Shown here one piece after another: positions 17,031 to 26,417 of a stretch of DNA of 64,000 bases. The notes beneath the pieces are model-generated. The model did no database searches. It had not been told where the DNA came from and worked only from the letters and a program-made list of their open reading frames with translations. Within the stretch, counting starts at the first letter, position 1, and each line of letters opens with the position of its first letter. A program made the position numbers and the translations under genes. The stretch is from DASPSM01 sp036008465 (lineage in GTDB: Bacteria; Planctomycetota; Planctomycetia; Planctomycetales; Planctomycetaceae), in contig DASYNP010000081.1 of assembly GCA_036008465.1 (NCBI GenBank), positions 1 through 64,000 of the forward strand. Direction: 5' to 3'.

Positions 17031-17975
17031 TTAGCCGTTCGAGGAAACTCGGCGAGCCCAATCGTATAAGAGCGCTCGCTGGGCCGCGACATCGTCAAGG
17101 GCATTCCCCCAGGGCCGCTCGAAAAAGCAGCTGAGGAAAGTCATTGCGCCCGAGACCCCGCGGCGGTGTTCTCGCTCGCACAACCGCAGGACATCGAGGA
17201 GAGCGCTGGCAGATCGCAGCCGCTCGTCGTCAGCCGCCTTGTTCAACAAACCAATCGAGACCAGGTCGGTTCGTCCCTCCCGACCCATGTAAAGCGCATC
17301 CTTTTCTCTCGCCAGTCCTTCGAGCGCGGGTAGATTTGGGGACGTCGACTGCGTCCAGTTCAGGTACGAACAACTCGACTGGAATGCGGCCACGGCGTAG
17401 AGAACGCTCATGGAGACGGGCGAGAACTCGCAACGCTCGAGCGATTCAAGCAGCTCCCTGCACGAAAGGCTGTCACAATTCTGCATCGGCGGATCAACGG
17501 ACGCGACATTGACGACGATCACGTGGTCCGAGCCGGCCGAATTGCGAAACTCTTCCAAGTCAACCGTGATCCGCTGCAACGCGGCGCTCGGTCTTTCGCT
17601 GCGTGTCTTCAGTGTTGCGGTGCTGGCCCGGCTCTCGATTGCGGGGCCAGAATTCAGCAATGTGCCGGTACGCACGTTCCGGTCCCAGTTGCTCATCGTG
17701 GGCGCCAACGCAGCCAAACGTTCGGCCGTGACTGTCTTCGATTTGGTGAACAGATTCCGCGCTTCGACTGTCGAACTCGTCTTGCGAATCTCGTGTCCGC
17801 CAAGCACAAAACGCGACCACTCTGCCAGCTCGAGCCCGGCGAACTCCGGCTGCTCGGTCACGAGCCCGCCGGTCGCGATCGTTCGCGACTGCAGACCGGC
17901 GAGCACGACTGTAAGTGCGGTTCCGATCCGCCCCCACGCGCCGATCAGCCAGATGCCGATCTTTCGCCCATTCAT
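17031..17975 (-). CDS. Myo-inositol-1-phosphate-synthase-like protein lacking the central catalytic segment
   Basis: A 314-residue protein that starts like inositol-3-phosphate synthase (GIWLIGAWGRIGTALTV, TGGLVTEQPEF, FVLGGHEIR; NAD-binding half) and ends like it (LRLCEREHRRG, LSCFFERPWGN). Between YMGREGRT (229-236) and about residue 252 the family normally has roughly 100 residues with the GKTGxTLxK catalytic stretch, absent here without a frame break. The usual length is above 400. It overlaps the upstream phosphohexomutase stop by ATGA. Either a degraded enzyme or one with another role; comparison is from memory. Confidence 0.7.
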   Translation of the reverse strand: MNGRKIGIWLIGAWGRIGTALTVVLAGLQSRTIATGGLVTEQPEFAGLELAEWSRFVLGGHEIRKTSSTVEARNLFTKSKTVTAERLAALAPTMSNWDRNVRTGTLLNSGPAIESRASTATLKTRSERPSAALQRITVDLEEFRNSAGSDHVIVVNVASVDPPMQNCDSLSCRELLESLERCEFSPVSMSVLYAVAAFQSSCSYLNWTQSTSPNLPALEGLAREKDALYMGREGRTDLVSIGLLNKAADDERLRSASALLDVLRLCEREHRRGVSGAMTFLSCFFERPWGNALDDVAAQRALLYDWARRVSSNG

Positions 17976-19834
17976 GGCGTCTTCGCGCTCTGGTCTGAGC
18001 GGGCTGCGGACGAGAGCCGCTCGGCGGCCCACTGCATGACCGCGTCCTGGAACGTGCCAAATGCGGTATTGGCCGCCGACTTGAGGGCTGCCAAAGGCTG
18101 GCTTGCGTCAGGACGGGCGCGAGCGAAAAAGTAGAACTTAACCTTCGGCTCAGTTCCCGAAGGACGGATCGCGAACGAGAATTCCAGCGGGCCTTCGGCC
18201 GAATCAACAATCAGCAAGTCTCCGCGATCCCCCATTAAAAGACCCGTGATCTCTGCTCCCGGAATACGCCGGACTTCGTTTTTGTGATAGTCCCGTAGAT
18301 TCGCCAGTCGAACGCCGGCCAGTTCTGCCGGCGGATGGTCTCGCAGTTCCGCGAGCAATGCGTCGATCCGCGTTCGGCCCTCCGCGCCCCGAAGCTCGAT
18401 GGATCGCTGGGACTCTGCAAAATATCCGTGCTTCCCATAAAGCCGGTCCAGTTGGTCGGCGAGAGTGCGACCTTCCGATTTCAACTCGGAGGCCAGTTCC
18501 ATCACGTACAGCGCGGCAATCGCTGCGTCCTTGTCGCGGCAGTAATCCCCTGCGAGGTATCCGAGCGACTCCTCGGCCCCGAACAGGAAATTCTTCGCGC
18601 CCAAGTCGTCGATAGTTCTGCCGATGTATTTGAAACCCACGAGCAGGTTGTCGATCACGCGGACGCCTGCGGCCTCGCCGACTGCGCGAAACATCGGCGT
18701 TGTCACCACCGTCGTACACACGAAATCGTCCGCCGCAAGTCGGCCCGCCCCGCGTCGCTTGCGAAGAACGTAGTCCAAAAGCAGCACGCCGACCTGATTG
18801 CCTGTCAGCGGCAGACAGCGGCCGTCGCCCGTCCGCACGGCGACCCCCAGCCGATCGGCGTCTGGGTCGGTCGCCAAAACAAGGTCAGCTCCGCTTTCCT
18901 CGGCCCGTCGGCACACGGGACCCAGTGCACTGGGCAGCTCGGGATTGGGTAACTGCAGCGGGACATTCGGGAACGCTCCGTCGGGCGCTCGTTGCGACTC
19001 GAGGATTTCGACTTGTTGAAACCCACCCGCAGTCAGCACTCGAAAGACCGAACTTTCCCCGACACCATGCAGAGGCGTGAAGAGCGCCCGCGCATCCCTC
19101 GCCTTCGAGAGATTCAGTTCGACCACCGCGGAGATGTAGGCACGATCGAGCTCGTCACCGACGAGCACGATCGAGCCTTTGGCCACTGCCGTCGGAAAAT
19201 CGACGGCGGGAATTTCACTCGCATCGGCGACGCAGTCGACAATGCCGCGGTCGTGCGGCGGCAGAACTTGTCCCCCCGTCGACCAATACGCTTTGAATCC
19301 GTTATCGCTCGGCGGATTGTGCGATGCCGAGATCATCGCGCCGACGTCGCAGTTCAAGTGGCGCACGGCAAACGAGAGTTCGGGGGTCGCGCGCGGGCAG
19401 TCGAATAAGAAAACTTTGAGGCCGCTCGCCGCCAGTGTCGTTGCCGTGAGCTGCGCGAACTCGACCGATCGGTGACGTGTGTCGTAGGCCACGACCGCTC
19501 GGCCACCCGCCGCGCCTTTGACTTTGCGGAGGTAGGCAGCCAGGCCGAAAGCCGACTCGGCAATCGTTCGGGCGTTGATCGTCGCAGTTCCGAGCGGGGC
19601 CATTCGCCCGCGGCGTCCGCCCGTGCCGAAAGGAATCACTTCCCAAAACAGGTCGTTCAGCTCTGCGAACTTTCCTTCCCGAACGAGATCGATCAAGGCA
19701 CTGCGATAGCTCTCGAAAGCCGACCCCGTCAGCCACGTCTTGAGATTCCGCACGGCCGCGGAAGAAATCTGGCGCGACTCGGCCGCCCGATCGATCGCTT
19801 CGAGACAACTTGTGATGTCGGAAGAGTCGGGCAT
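17972..19834 (-). CDS. Phosphoglucomutase/phosphomannomutase
   Basis: A 620-residue alpha-D-phosphohexomutase that moves phosphate between C6 and C1 of hexose phosphates. Catalytic serine S171 in ISASHNPPSDNGF, metal loop TDPDADRLGV (322-331), sugar-binding GAEESLGY and the phosphate-binding RPSGTEPKVKF near the C-terminus are intact. It belongs to the longer PGM2-like group. It leads a three-gene operon; hexose 6-phosphate is the substrate of inositol-phosphate synthase, which fits the next gene. A minus-strand terminator-like hairpin lies 170 bp upstream. Confidence 0.92.
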   Translation of the reverse strand: MPDSSDITSCLEAIDRAAESRQISSAAVRNLKTWLTGSAFESYRSALIDLVREGKFAELNDLFWEVIPFGTGGRRGRMAPLGTATINARTIAESAFGLAAYLRKVKGAAGGRAVVAYDTRHRSVEFAQLTATTLAASGLKVFLFDCPRATPELSFAVRHLNCDVGAMISASHNPPSDNGFKAYWSTGGQVLPPHDRGIVDCVADASEIPAVDFPTAVAKGSIVLVGDELDRAYISAVVELNLSKARDARALFTPLHGVGESSVFRVLTAGGFQQVEILESQRAPDGAFPNVPLQLPNPELPSALGPVCRRAEESGADLVLATDPDADRLGVAVRTGDGRCLPLTGNQVGVLLLDYVLRKRRGAGRLAADDFVCTTVVTTPMFRAVGEAAGVRVIDNLLVGFKYIGRTIDDLGAKNFLFGAEESLGYLAGDYCRDKDAAIAALYVMELASELKSEGRTLADQLDRLYGKHGYFAESQRSIELRGAEGRTRIDALLAELRDHPPAELAGVRLANLRDYHKNEVRRIPGAEITGLLMGDRGDLLIVDSAEGPLEFSFAIRPSGTEPKVKFYFFARARPDASQPLAALKSAANTAFGTFQDAVMQWAAERLSSAARSDQSAKTP

Positions 19835-20004
19835 GGAGGTCGAGAGCGCCTAAGCAAATCGCGAGGGCGCCGGGTCGGCAACCTGGCAAGCGAAGGACGA
19901 GAACTGGCAGCGCGCGAGTTTAGCAAATCGATCGGGGGCTGACGATTCGCCGTCCGCCACTTCCGCGAGTTCGCGCCGCCGTTCGCAGAATCTGCCGCGC
20001 GTTC

Positions 20005-20041
20005 AAAAAAAAGACGCGCCGACTAGGGGGTCCGGCGCGTC
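20005..20041 (-). terminator. Intrinsic terminator on the minus strand with no gene before it
   Basis: Read on the minus strand, GACGCGCCG and CGGCGCGTC make a perfect 9-bp stem with an 11-nt loop, followed at once by eight Ts. It lies between divergent genes (phosphohexomutase minus, leuS plus). It would end a short minus transcript begun at about 20050-20230: an attenuated leader of the phosphohexomutase operon or a small RNA. Confidence 0.7.
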
Positions 20042-20229
20042 TCTTTCAGAGGAGTCGTTTCCGTCATCCATTTCTGGACGTTCAATAATGCTTACGCCGG
20101 CCGAATGGCAGTTGCTGGGACAAAATTGGTCCCGAGCGCCCAAATTTGATTCGGTCGCATTTAACCCCTTCGGCCAATACACTTACGATCCTGGATGCCG
20201 TCGGATTTTCCCGCACCGGAAAGGCGAAA

Positions 20230-23175
20230 ATGCCTCGTTACGACCCGAAACGAATCGAGCCCAAATGGCAACGTTACTGGGACCAAAACCAGACCTTTGC
20301 CACGCCGGATGCCGCGCCGGGACGGAAAAAACTCTACGTCCTCGACATGTTTCCGTACCCCTCGGGAGACGGCCTGCACGTGGGGCATCCGGAAGGTTAC
20401 ACGGCAACCGACATCATCTGCCGCTTCAACCGCATGCGCGGCAGGCAGGTCTTGCACCCGATGGGATGGGATGCGTTCGGTCTGCCCGCCGAGCAGCACG
20501 CTGCCAAAACGGGGACCCACCCGCGCGAGACGACCTATAAGAACATCGATACGTTTCGCCGCCAGCTGAAGATGCTCGGCTTCAGCTACGATTGGGCGCG
20601 GGAGTTCTCAACCACCGATCCGGATTATTTCCGTTGGACGCAGTGGATCTTTCTCGTCCTGTTTGACACGTGGTTCGATCGTGACTGCAACTGGGTCGGA
20701 GCCGACGGCCGCACGCGCAAAGGGCGCGGCCGGCCGATTGCCGAGTTGCCGATTCCTGCCGAGATCGAGCGACAGGGAAACGAAGCGATCCGCCGCTATC
20801 AGGACAAGCATCGCCTCGCATATCAGCAACTCGCGCCGGTCAATTGGTGTGCCGCCTTGGGCACCGTGCTGGCCAACGAAGAGGTGATCGACGGCAAGAG
20901 CGAGCGCGGCGGTCATCCGGTCACGAGGCTCAACTTGCGGCAATGGATGCTCCGGATTACCGATTATGCGGACCGGCTCCTCGAAGGTCTCGACGACCTC
21001 GACTGGAGCGAGTCGATCAAGGCGTTGCAGCGCAATTGGATCGGCCGCAGTCAGGGGGCCGAGGTCGATTTTTACATTGGCCATACTGGAGTCGACGATT
21101 TCGAACGTGCGTGCGCCGAGTGGAAGAAGCAGCGGGCCGCAAACGGATTTCCTACCGACCCCGGCAACGATGTGCTGCGGATCTACACGACCCGCCCAGA
21201 CACGCTGTTTGGCGCGACTTACATGGTGCTGGCGCCCGAGCATCCGTTTGTCGAGCGGCTCGCGACTCCCGCGCAGAAACAAGCGGTCGACGCGTACCGC
21301 CGGACGGCGGCCGGCAAGAGCGATCTCGATCGGACCGACCTGGCAAAAGAAAAGACCGGCGTCTTCACCGGCGCTTTTGCGATCAATCCGGTCAACGGCC
21401 AGAAGATTCCGATTTGGATCGCCGACTACGTGCTGGCGAGCTACGGGACCGGTGCGATCATGGCCGTTCCAGCCCACGATCTGCGTGACTGGGAGTTCGC
21501 GGTCCGCTTCCAACTGCCGATCGTTCCCGTCGTGCAACCTCCGGTCGGTTACGAACCGACTCGCGAGGAGGCGGCGCTCACCGCGGCCCTTGAGGGTCAA
21601 TCGAGTACGCCATTCGTCGGGCTCGGGACGGCGATCAATTCCGGTGCGTACAACGGTACGCCCACAGCCTCATTCAAGACAAAGATCACCGCCGATTTGG
21701 CTGCCGCGGGACTCGGTCGAGAGGCCGTCAATTACCGGCTGCGCGACTGGTTGTTCAGCCGGCAGCACTATTGGGGCGAGCCCTTCCCGATCTGGCATGA
21801 GCTTGATGCCGCGGGAAATCCCACGGGACTTTTGCGCGCGGTGCCCGAAAGCGAGCTGCCGCTGACCTTGCCTGAGATGTCGGACTTTAAGCCCTCCGGC
21901 AAGCCCGAGCCGCCGCTCGCCAAGGCTCCGGCCGAGTGGCTTTACAAGACCGCTGCGGACGGCACGCGCCTCGCGCGCGAAACGAACACCATGCCGCAAT
22001 GGGCCGGCTCGTGCTGGTACTACTTGAGGTTCATCGATTCGAAGAATCCGAGTCGGCTGGTCGATCCGCAGAAGGAGCAGTATTGGATGCCCGTCGACCT
22101 CTACGTCGGCGGCGCCGAACACGCCGTGCTGCATCTGCTCTACTCCCGGTTCTGGCACAAGGTGCTCTTCGACCGCGGATATGTCAGCACGGTCGAGCCG
22201 TTTCAAAAGCTGGTTAACCAGGGAATGATTCTGGGAGAGGCGGAGCTGACGCGTTTTCGCACCGTGAGCGGTAGCGACGTACCCGCCGACGAAATCGCGA
22301 CGGGACCGGAGGGCGGCGAAGTCTGGTCGAAGACCAAGGAACCGGTCGCCCCGACGAAGATGAATCCTGCCGAATGGGAACGGGAAGGAGACGATTATGT
22401 GCGGCGAGTCGGCGCGCCGGGAGAAAATCCCGGTTATCGGCTCTCGCAGCGGATGGTCGTGCAACGAACGTACAAGATGTCGAAGTCTCGCGGTAACGTG
22501 ATCAATCCCGACAGCGTCGTGGCCGATTACGGGGCCGATGCGCTGCGATTGTACGAGATGTTCATGGGGCCGCTCGAGGCGACCAAGCCCTGGAGCATGA
22601 GCGGGGTCGAGGGGATCAGCCGTTTCTTGGCCCGCGTCTGGCGAATGATCGTCGACGACCGGGCCGACGACATCTGCCTCAGCTCGGCGGTACGCGACGT
22701 CGCCCCGACGCCCGAGCAGCTTCGCATCCTGCATCGTACGATCAAAGCAGTCACCGACGACTTCGAGAAAATGTCGTTCAATACGGCCATCAGCCGCCTG
22801 ATGGAGTTCACGAACGAAATCTCGCCGGCCGACCCGCGGCCGAGAGCCGTGCTCGAGCCGTTCGTGCTGCTCGTAAGCCCGCTCGCGCCGCATTTGGCCG
22901 AGGAGCTGTGGCAAATCTTGGGGCACTCGTCGACTCTGGCGTACGAGCCGTGGCCGGCGCTCGACGAATCGCTGATTGCCGAAAGCGAGATCGAGATCCC
23001 GGTGCAGGTGAACGGCAAGCTTCGCGGCAAAGTCCGCGTGCCTGTGGACGCCGACCAGGCCGCCGTGGAACAGGCGGCCCGGGCCGACAGCTCGGTGGCC
23101 GGTTATCTGTCGGGCAAGACCGTCGTCAAGGTGATCTTCGTCCCGGGGCGGCTCTTGAATTTCGTGGTCAAATAA
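20230..23175 (+). CDS. leuS: Leucyl-tRNA synthetase
   Basis: Charges tRNA-Leu. The 981-residue class I synthetase has the HIGH-type motif PYPSGDGLHVGHPEGY (about 43-57), the editing domain with TRPDTLFGATYMVLAPEHP and GTGAIMAVPAHD, and YKMSKSRGNVI around residue 749. The C-terminal tail VQVNGKLRGKVRVPV is typical. Start MPRYDPKRIEPKWQRYW at 20230 is behind GAAAGGCG. It is longer than E. coli LeuS (860) because of inserts, one at about 690-730 (MNPAEWEREGDDYV). Confidence 0.96.
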   Translation: MPRYDPKRIEPKWQRYWDQNQTFATPDAAPGRKKLYVLDMFPYPSGDGLHVGHPEGYTATDIICRFNRMRGRQVLHPMGWDAFGLPAEQHAAKTGTHPRETTYKNIDTFRRQLKMLGFSYDWAREFSTTDPDYFRWTQWIFLVLFDTWFDRDCNWVGADGRTRKGRGRPIAELPIPAEIERQGNEAIRRYQDKHRLAYQQLAPVNWCAALGTVLANEEVIDGKSERGGHPVTRLNLRQWMLRITDYADRLLEGLDDLDWSESIKALQRNWIGRSQGAEVDFYIGHTGVDDFERACAEWKKQRAANGFPTDPGNDVLRIYTTRPDTLFGATYMVLAPEHPFVERLATPAQKQAVDAYRRTAAGKSDLDRTDLAKEKTGVFTGAFAINPVNGQKIPIWIADYVLASYGTGAIMAVPAHDLRDWEFAVRFQLPIVPVVQPPVGYEPTREEAALTAALEGQSSTPFVGLGTAINSGAYNGTPTASFKTKITADLAAAGLGREAVNYRLRDWLFSRQHYWGEPFPIWHELDAAGNPTGLLRAVPESELPLTLPEMSDFKPSGKPEPPLAKAPAEWLYKTAADGTRLARETNTMPQWAGSCWYYLRFIDSKNPSRLVDPQKEQYWMPVDLYVGGAEHAVLHLLYSRFWHKVLFDRGYVSTVEPFQKLVNQGMILGEAELTRFRTVSGSDVPADEIATGPEGGEVWSKTKEPVAPTKMNPAEWEREGDDYVRRVGAPGENPGYRLSQRMVVQRTYKMSKSRGNVINPDSVVADYGADALRLYEMFMGPLEATKPWSMSGVEGISRFLARVWRMIVDDRADDICLSSAVRDVAPTPEQLRILHRTIKAVTDDFEKMSFNTAISRLMEFTNEISPADPRPRAVLEPFVLLVSPLAPHLAEELWQILGHSSTLAYEPWPALDESLIAESEIEIPVQVNGKLRGKVRVPVDADQAAVEQAARADSSVAGYLSGKTVVKVIFVPGRLLNFVVK

Positions 23176-23518
23176 GGTGACGCCACCGGCACTTCGTTCC
23201 GCAGGAAGCGACCGTGCCGAATCGGTGCGGCACGTTTTGCCGATCGCACCGCGAACGCGCGGTCGGGGGCTTGATTCCGAGAAAGCGCCTGCGGAAGAAT
23301 GGCTACCAGCGGGTTGTTTGCCTCGCAAGGACGAAGCGGCGTTTTCCGTCCAACAGTTTGCGCCCTACGCAACTGACAGGGACGGCAGATGCCGCGTCGC
23401 ATGCCCGCAGGCCTCAGGAAGATGCGTTCGATGGGGTTTCGGCTGAGCAAGCGCGGAATGATTCCCGATATCTGCTTGTGCCCAAGGGAAATGCCAGCAG
23501 ACTCTGGAGACCGCCGCA
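23176..23518. other. Gene-free region after leuS
   Basis: 343 bp with no convincing gene, repeat or hairpin terminator. The frames that cross it continue into leuS antisense or are Arg-rich shadows. Confidence 0.5.
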
Positions 23519-24010
23519 ATGAGTCATTCGCACCTGGGCGCCAAGTATCTTTTGGCGCAGATCGAGACCGACCGTTCCCGTCGGACCAACCGTGACAAAC
23601 GTCCCGATTGGATCAACGGACTCATCGAAGAGGCCGCCGGCAGCTTTGAGCCGTTGGTCGGGGTCGCGCGCGTCGGCTACGAGTGCCTGCCGAACGAAGG
23701 AGGCTGGGAGGTCTCGCTCTACCTCGGCACTGTCGAACTGGTCGGCGGCAAGTCGGATGGCCAAACGCGGCACCCCGATTTTCGCTGCGACCTCAAGCGA
23801 TTGCTGGAGCAGTTTGCCCGCATCGACGAGGTGGAATGGACCGTCTTGCCAAACGGCCCCGACGAGCAGGACATCGCACAGCAATCGACGATCGTCATTG
23901 AAGGATTAGTCGGCTCGAGCCGAGTGCGACTGCAAGTGCGTTCGTCCGCGCCGGACACGATCGGCCCCGGCCTGCGCGAGTTCGCCGACGGCCGCATCGA
24001 ACCTGTCTAA
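23519..24010 (+). CDS. Hypothetical protein
   Basis: A 163-residue soluble protein, start behind CTGGAGACC. It has no signal peptide or membrane segment. The N-terminus is charged (LLAQIETDRSRRTNRDKRP), the middle looks like alternating beta strands (WEVSLYLGTVEL), and the end is TIGPGLREFADGRIEPV. I do not recognise the family. Strong G/C third positions support coding. Confidence 0.72.
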   Translation: MSHSHLGAKYLLAQIETDRSRRTNRDKRPDWINGLIEEAAGSFEPLVGVARVGYECLPNEGGWEVSLYLGTVELVGGKSDGQTRHPDFRCDLKRLLEQFARIDEVEWTVLPNGPDEQDIAQQSTIVIEGLVGSSRVRLQVRSSAPDTIGPGLREFADGRIEPV

Positions 24011-24053
24011 GAGATCGCCCCCGGGCGGCGTCAGAAATCCGCACTCGTATGCC

Positions 24054-24647
24054 CTATTTACCAGGCCCGAAAACCGTTTTGGGTCCGGGCGCTGCCGGCG
24101 GCGGGTTGTCCTCTGTCACGAGGTTGAACTGCCAATCCGCGTTCCCGGAATCTGTGAGGTCGACTTTGAACTGCGGAATCGCCTCATTCTTGTCGGGATC
24201 GTTGAATCGGTTTTTGAATCGATCCGTGCCCTTGTAGCCGCCGCCCCAACTCGTCTGCATGTCCAGAAACAGGGCGATGTAAGACCCCGGTGGAACTCCG
24301 TCGCCACGATTGTAGGTGCTGAACTCGAAAGAGCCGTCGTTCGGCTCGGGCATGCAATCGACATATAAGATTGGATGCGTGGAAGAGGGCGGATTCTTCG
24401 GATCATAGAGCATGATCAAGATCCGATGTTTGTCGTAGACCTTGATACCGGGCGGTTGGCCGTCGATTGTGACGGTCCCTGAGAATTTGGCAATCTCAGA
24501 CTTGGGCGTATTTGTTGCTGCCAGAGCCCGATTGAGCGCTTCATCGGCGCTTTCGCGTCGATTGCATCCCAAGCCCGAGAAACCCAAGACGATCATCGCG
24601 ACCGACAATTGGCGAAAACCGATCGCGCTCCATTTCATGCGTAGCAT
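24054..24647 (-). CDS. Lipoprotein of the DUF1559-associated cassette, copy 1
   Basis: A 197-residue predicted lipoprotein: signal peptide with lipobox LGFSGLGC (Cys28), then a helical stretch ADEALNRALAATNT and a beta-rich domain with KFSGTVTIDGQPPGIKV, the carboxypeptidase-regulatory-like type common in planctomycete lipoproteins. It is a paralogue of the lipoprotein at 26418: both have Cys28, EIAKFSGTVTID or QIAKFSGTVTID, and RGDGVPxGSY. It lies downstream of a DUF1559 gene. GTTGAGGTTCGC precedes the ATG. Confidence 0.82.
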   Translation of the reverse strand: MLRMKWSAIGFRQLSVAMIVLGFSGLGCNRRESADEALNRALAATNTPKSEIAKFSGTVTIDGQPPGIKVYDKHRILIMLYDPKNPPSSTHPILYVDCMPEPNDGSFEFSTYNRGDGVPPGSYIALFLDMQTSWGGGYKGTDRFKNRFNDPDKNEAIPQFKVDLTDSGNADWQFNLVTEDNPPPAAPGPKTVFGPGK

Positions 24648-24823
24648 GCGAACCTCAACTTCAGATCTCGGCTGTGGCCGCCCGGCCTCTTCCCCACGGG
24701 CCGCAGCACATCAATACAAAGGCCAAAGAACTCAGGCTGGACCAAAGGCGGAAGGCCGCGGTTGCGGCCTCCAGATGCAAAAACGCAGACTCTCGAACCG
24801 GTCGGTGCCTCTAGAAACTTCCG

Positions 24824-25969
24824 CTAGAAGCTGGCATCGGACACCGGACCATGGCCGATGATCGTGATCAAGCGGACGAAAACGACCAGGCTCAGGTTTT
24901 CGCTGACCATGTGGGCTGAGCCATCGCACATCGCCATGCCCACGGACCCAGGGTGAAACGCGTACAGCCCCATTCCAATCTGGTTGGTACAGTTGATGAC
25001 GCAGCAAGCGGTTTGAGTCGATTGGCCGTTACCCGCGAAGTTTGAGCCGCTCATCGGGTTGTACCCGTTCATGATGCAGCTCCAACAGCCACCCCAGTTC
25101 TGCTGAGGCAGGCCCGATGCGGGCCAACTCCCCGAACCGTTAGACAATTGGGCAGTCGTCACTTTCGCGCCGCGTTGCCAAACGTCGGGGCGGCCAGCCA
25201 ACTCGGCGCAGAAAATCGTGGTGGAAGTTCCATCCGTGATCTGGTCGATTGAGACGCCGACAGTCGGATTCCCCGCGTTGAGAACACCCCCGCAGCACAG
25301 CTCATCCTTGCCGCCGTTCTGGAACTTATAGGCGTTCGTCAGGTTGCCGCGATACCGGTTGACCGCCGTGTAATCGCTGGCACCCGCGTAGTACTTCGGG
25401 AAAATGCAAGCCAGGCACGGGATGCAACTGGGATAGTCAAGGTTCTGAAACGGATTCGCTGTCCGCGGAGATGAGGGACAATTGTAGGCCGGGATGATCT
25501 TCGCCGCCGGCGTGCAGTTCGCTTTGCTACAGCACACGGTCGAATTCGCAAACGTGTAGCACCTTCCCGGCGGACATTCGATTGGGGAGGCGGCGATCGG
25601 CGAAAAAATCGGGGAGTTCAGGCAGATCTTGTTGTAAACCGTCGTGGCTTCGAGGAAGGGCAGAAGCCGCTCGCCCCACAAGTGCAGGTTCAAGTCGTCG
25701 TACGGGAAAAACGGACCGCAGCCGCCGCAGAAGATGGGCCCGAGTTTCGGACCCAGGACGACCAACAGGGCCGGCGGGAACATTTTGTTCACATCGTGAT
25801 AGTTGTGCGCGGCCAGTGCCATTTGCTTCAGATTGTTGCGGCACTGGGTTCGCCGTGCCGCTTCACGGGCGGCCTGAACGGCCGGCAGCAGCAGGGCGAT
25901 CAGCACGGCAATAATGGCGATCACCACCAACAGTTCAATGAGCGTAAAACCCCTTCGCCGATCACTCAT
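24824..25969 (-). CDS. DUF1559 protein with pilin-like N-terminus, copy 1
   Basis: A 381-residue envelope protein of the DUF1559 family. Residues 1-40 carry the type IV prepilin-like leader (RRGFTLIELLVVIAIIAVL) and the block AAREAARRTQCRNNLKQMAL; the C-terminus has the family end FHPGSVGMAMCDGSAHMVSENLS. The middle is unusually Cys-rich, with CGGCG, YNCPSSP and CIPCLACIF. GAAAGGATCGTGAG upstream of the ATG is almost the same as in copy 2 at 28446, which supports duplication. Role unknown. Confidence 0.93.
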   Translation of the reverse strand: MSDRRRGFTLIELLVVIAIIAVLIALLLPAVQAAREAARRTQCRNNLKQMALAAHNYHDVNKMFPPALLVVLGPKLGPIFCGGCGPFFPYDDLNLHLWGERLLPFLEATTVYNKICLNSPIFSPIAASPIECPPGRCYTFANSTVCCSKANCTPAAKIIPAYNCPSSPRTANPFQNLDYPSCIPCLACIFPKYYAGASDYTAVNRYRGNLTNAYKFQNGGKDELCCGGVLNAGNPTVGVSIDQITDGTSTTIFCAELAGRPDVWQRGAKVTTAQLSNGSGSWPASGLPQQNWGGCWSCIMNGYNPMSGSNFAGNGQSTQTACCVINCTNQIGMGLYAFHPGSVGMAMCDGSAHMVSENLSLVVFVRLITIIGHGPVSDASF

Positions 25970-26417
25970 CTCACGATCCTTTCACGGCCCGACATTAAGG
26001 CAAACGACCTTCCTCAACCGACAGGAACCAAAACGATCGCCGACAGCGCGCAGCGCGATCGCAATTTAGAATTACGGGTGACGACGAGCCCGCGCAACGC
26101 AACAACGGCTCGCTCGCTTCAGAAAAGAGCAAATCGATAGGTACAAGCCCCGGTATTCTGGCGCGGCCATGCGGAGAGTCAAAGGCAAAAGCGCCAAGAA
26201 TTGAGGGGAAACACCGTTAATAAATGATTAACGAGTGTCCAATGTGTGCCAGCTCACAGTTATGCGAGTTTTTTAGCCAAGATGGCTATTTTTTTATCTG
26301 CGCTGGCGAGTTTTTTAGCTGAGTTTCCGCTGAAGTGGGGCATCTGCCACTCAGGGGCGCGTCGACAGCAGTCGGCGACCGCACCTGGGACGCGAAGGTC
26401 GCTCAGGCCTGCGAGAA
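25970..26417. other. Gene-free spacer between the two cassettes
   Basis: 448 bp, more AT-rich than the surroundings. It contains a direct repeat GCGAGTTTTTTAGC at 26264-26277 and 26306-26319, and a plus-strand hairpin with a T-run. No coding frame is supported. Confidence 0.6.
26274..26295 (+). terminator. Hairpin with T-run on the plus strand, antisense to the cassettes
   Basis: TAGCCA and TGGCTA pair (6 bp, loop AGA) and seven Ts follow. Both neighbouring genes are on the minus strand, so it has no obvious client; it may simply be AT-rich sequence. Confidence 0.35.

Noticed and set aside
20007..20075. A 22-codon open frame on the minus strand reading through the terminator hairpin
   Set aside because: It starts at an ATG without a Shine-Dalgarno, and its end is the hairpin and T-run themselves. 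The terminator reading explains the sequence better.
21670..23328. A 552-codon open frame on the minus strand
   Set aside because: Antisense to leuS, which is intact. Composition is typical of a shadow frame.
26274..26295. Hairpin with T-run as proof of a small RNA
   Set aside because: The stem is only 6 bp in an AT-rich stretch with other T-runs, too weak to argue for a transcript; kept only as a low-confidence feature.
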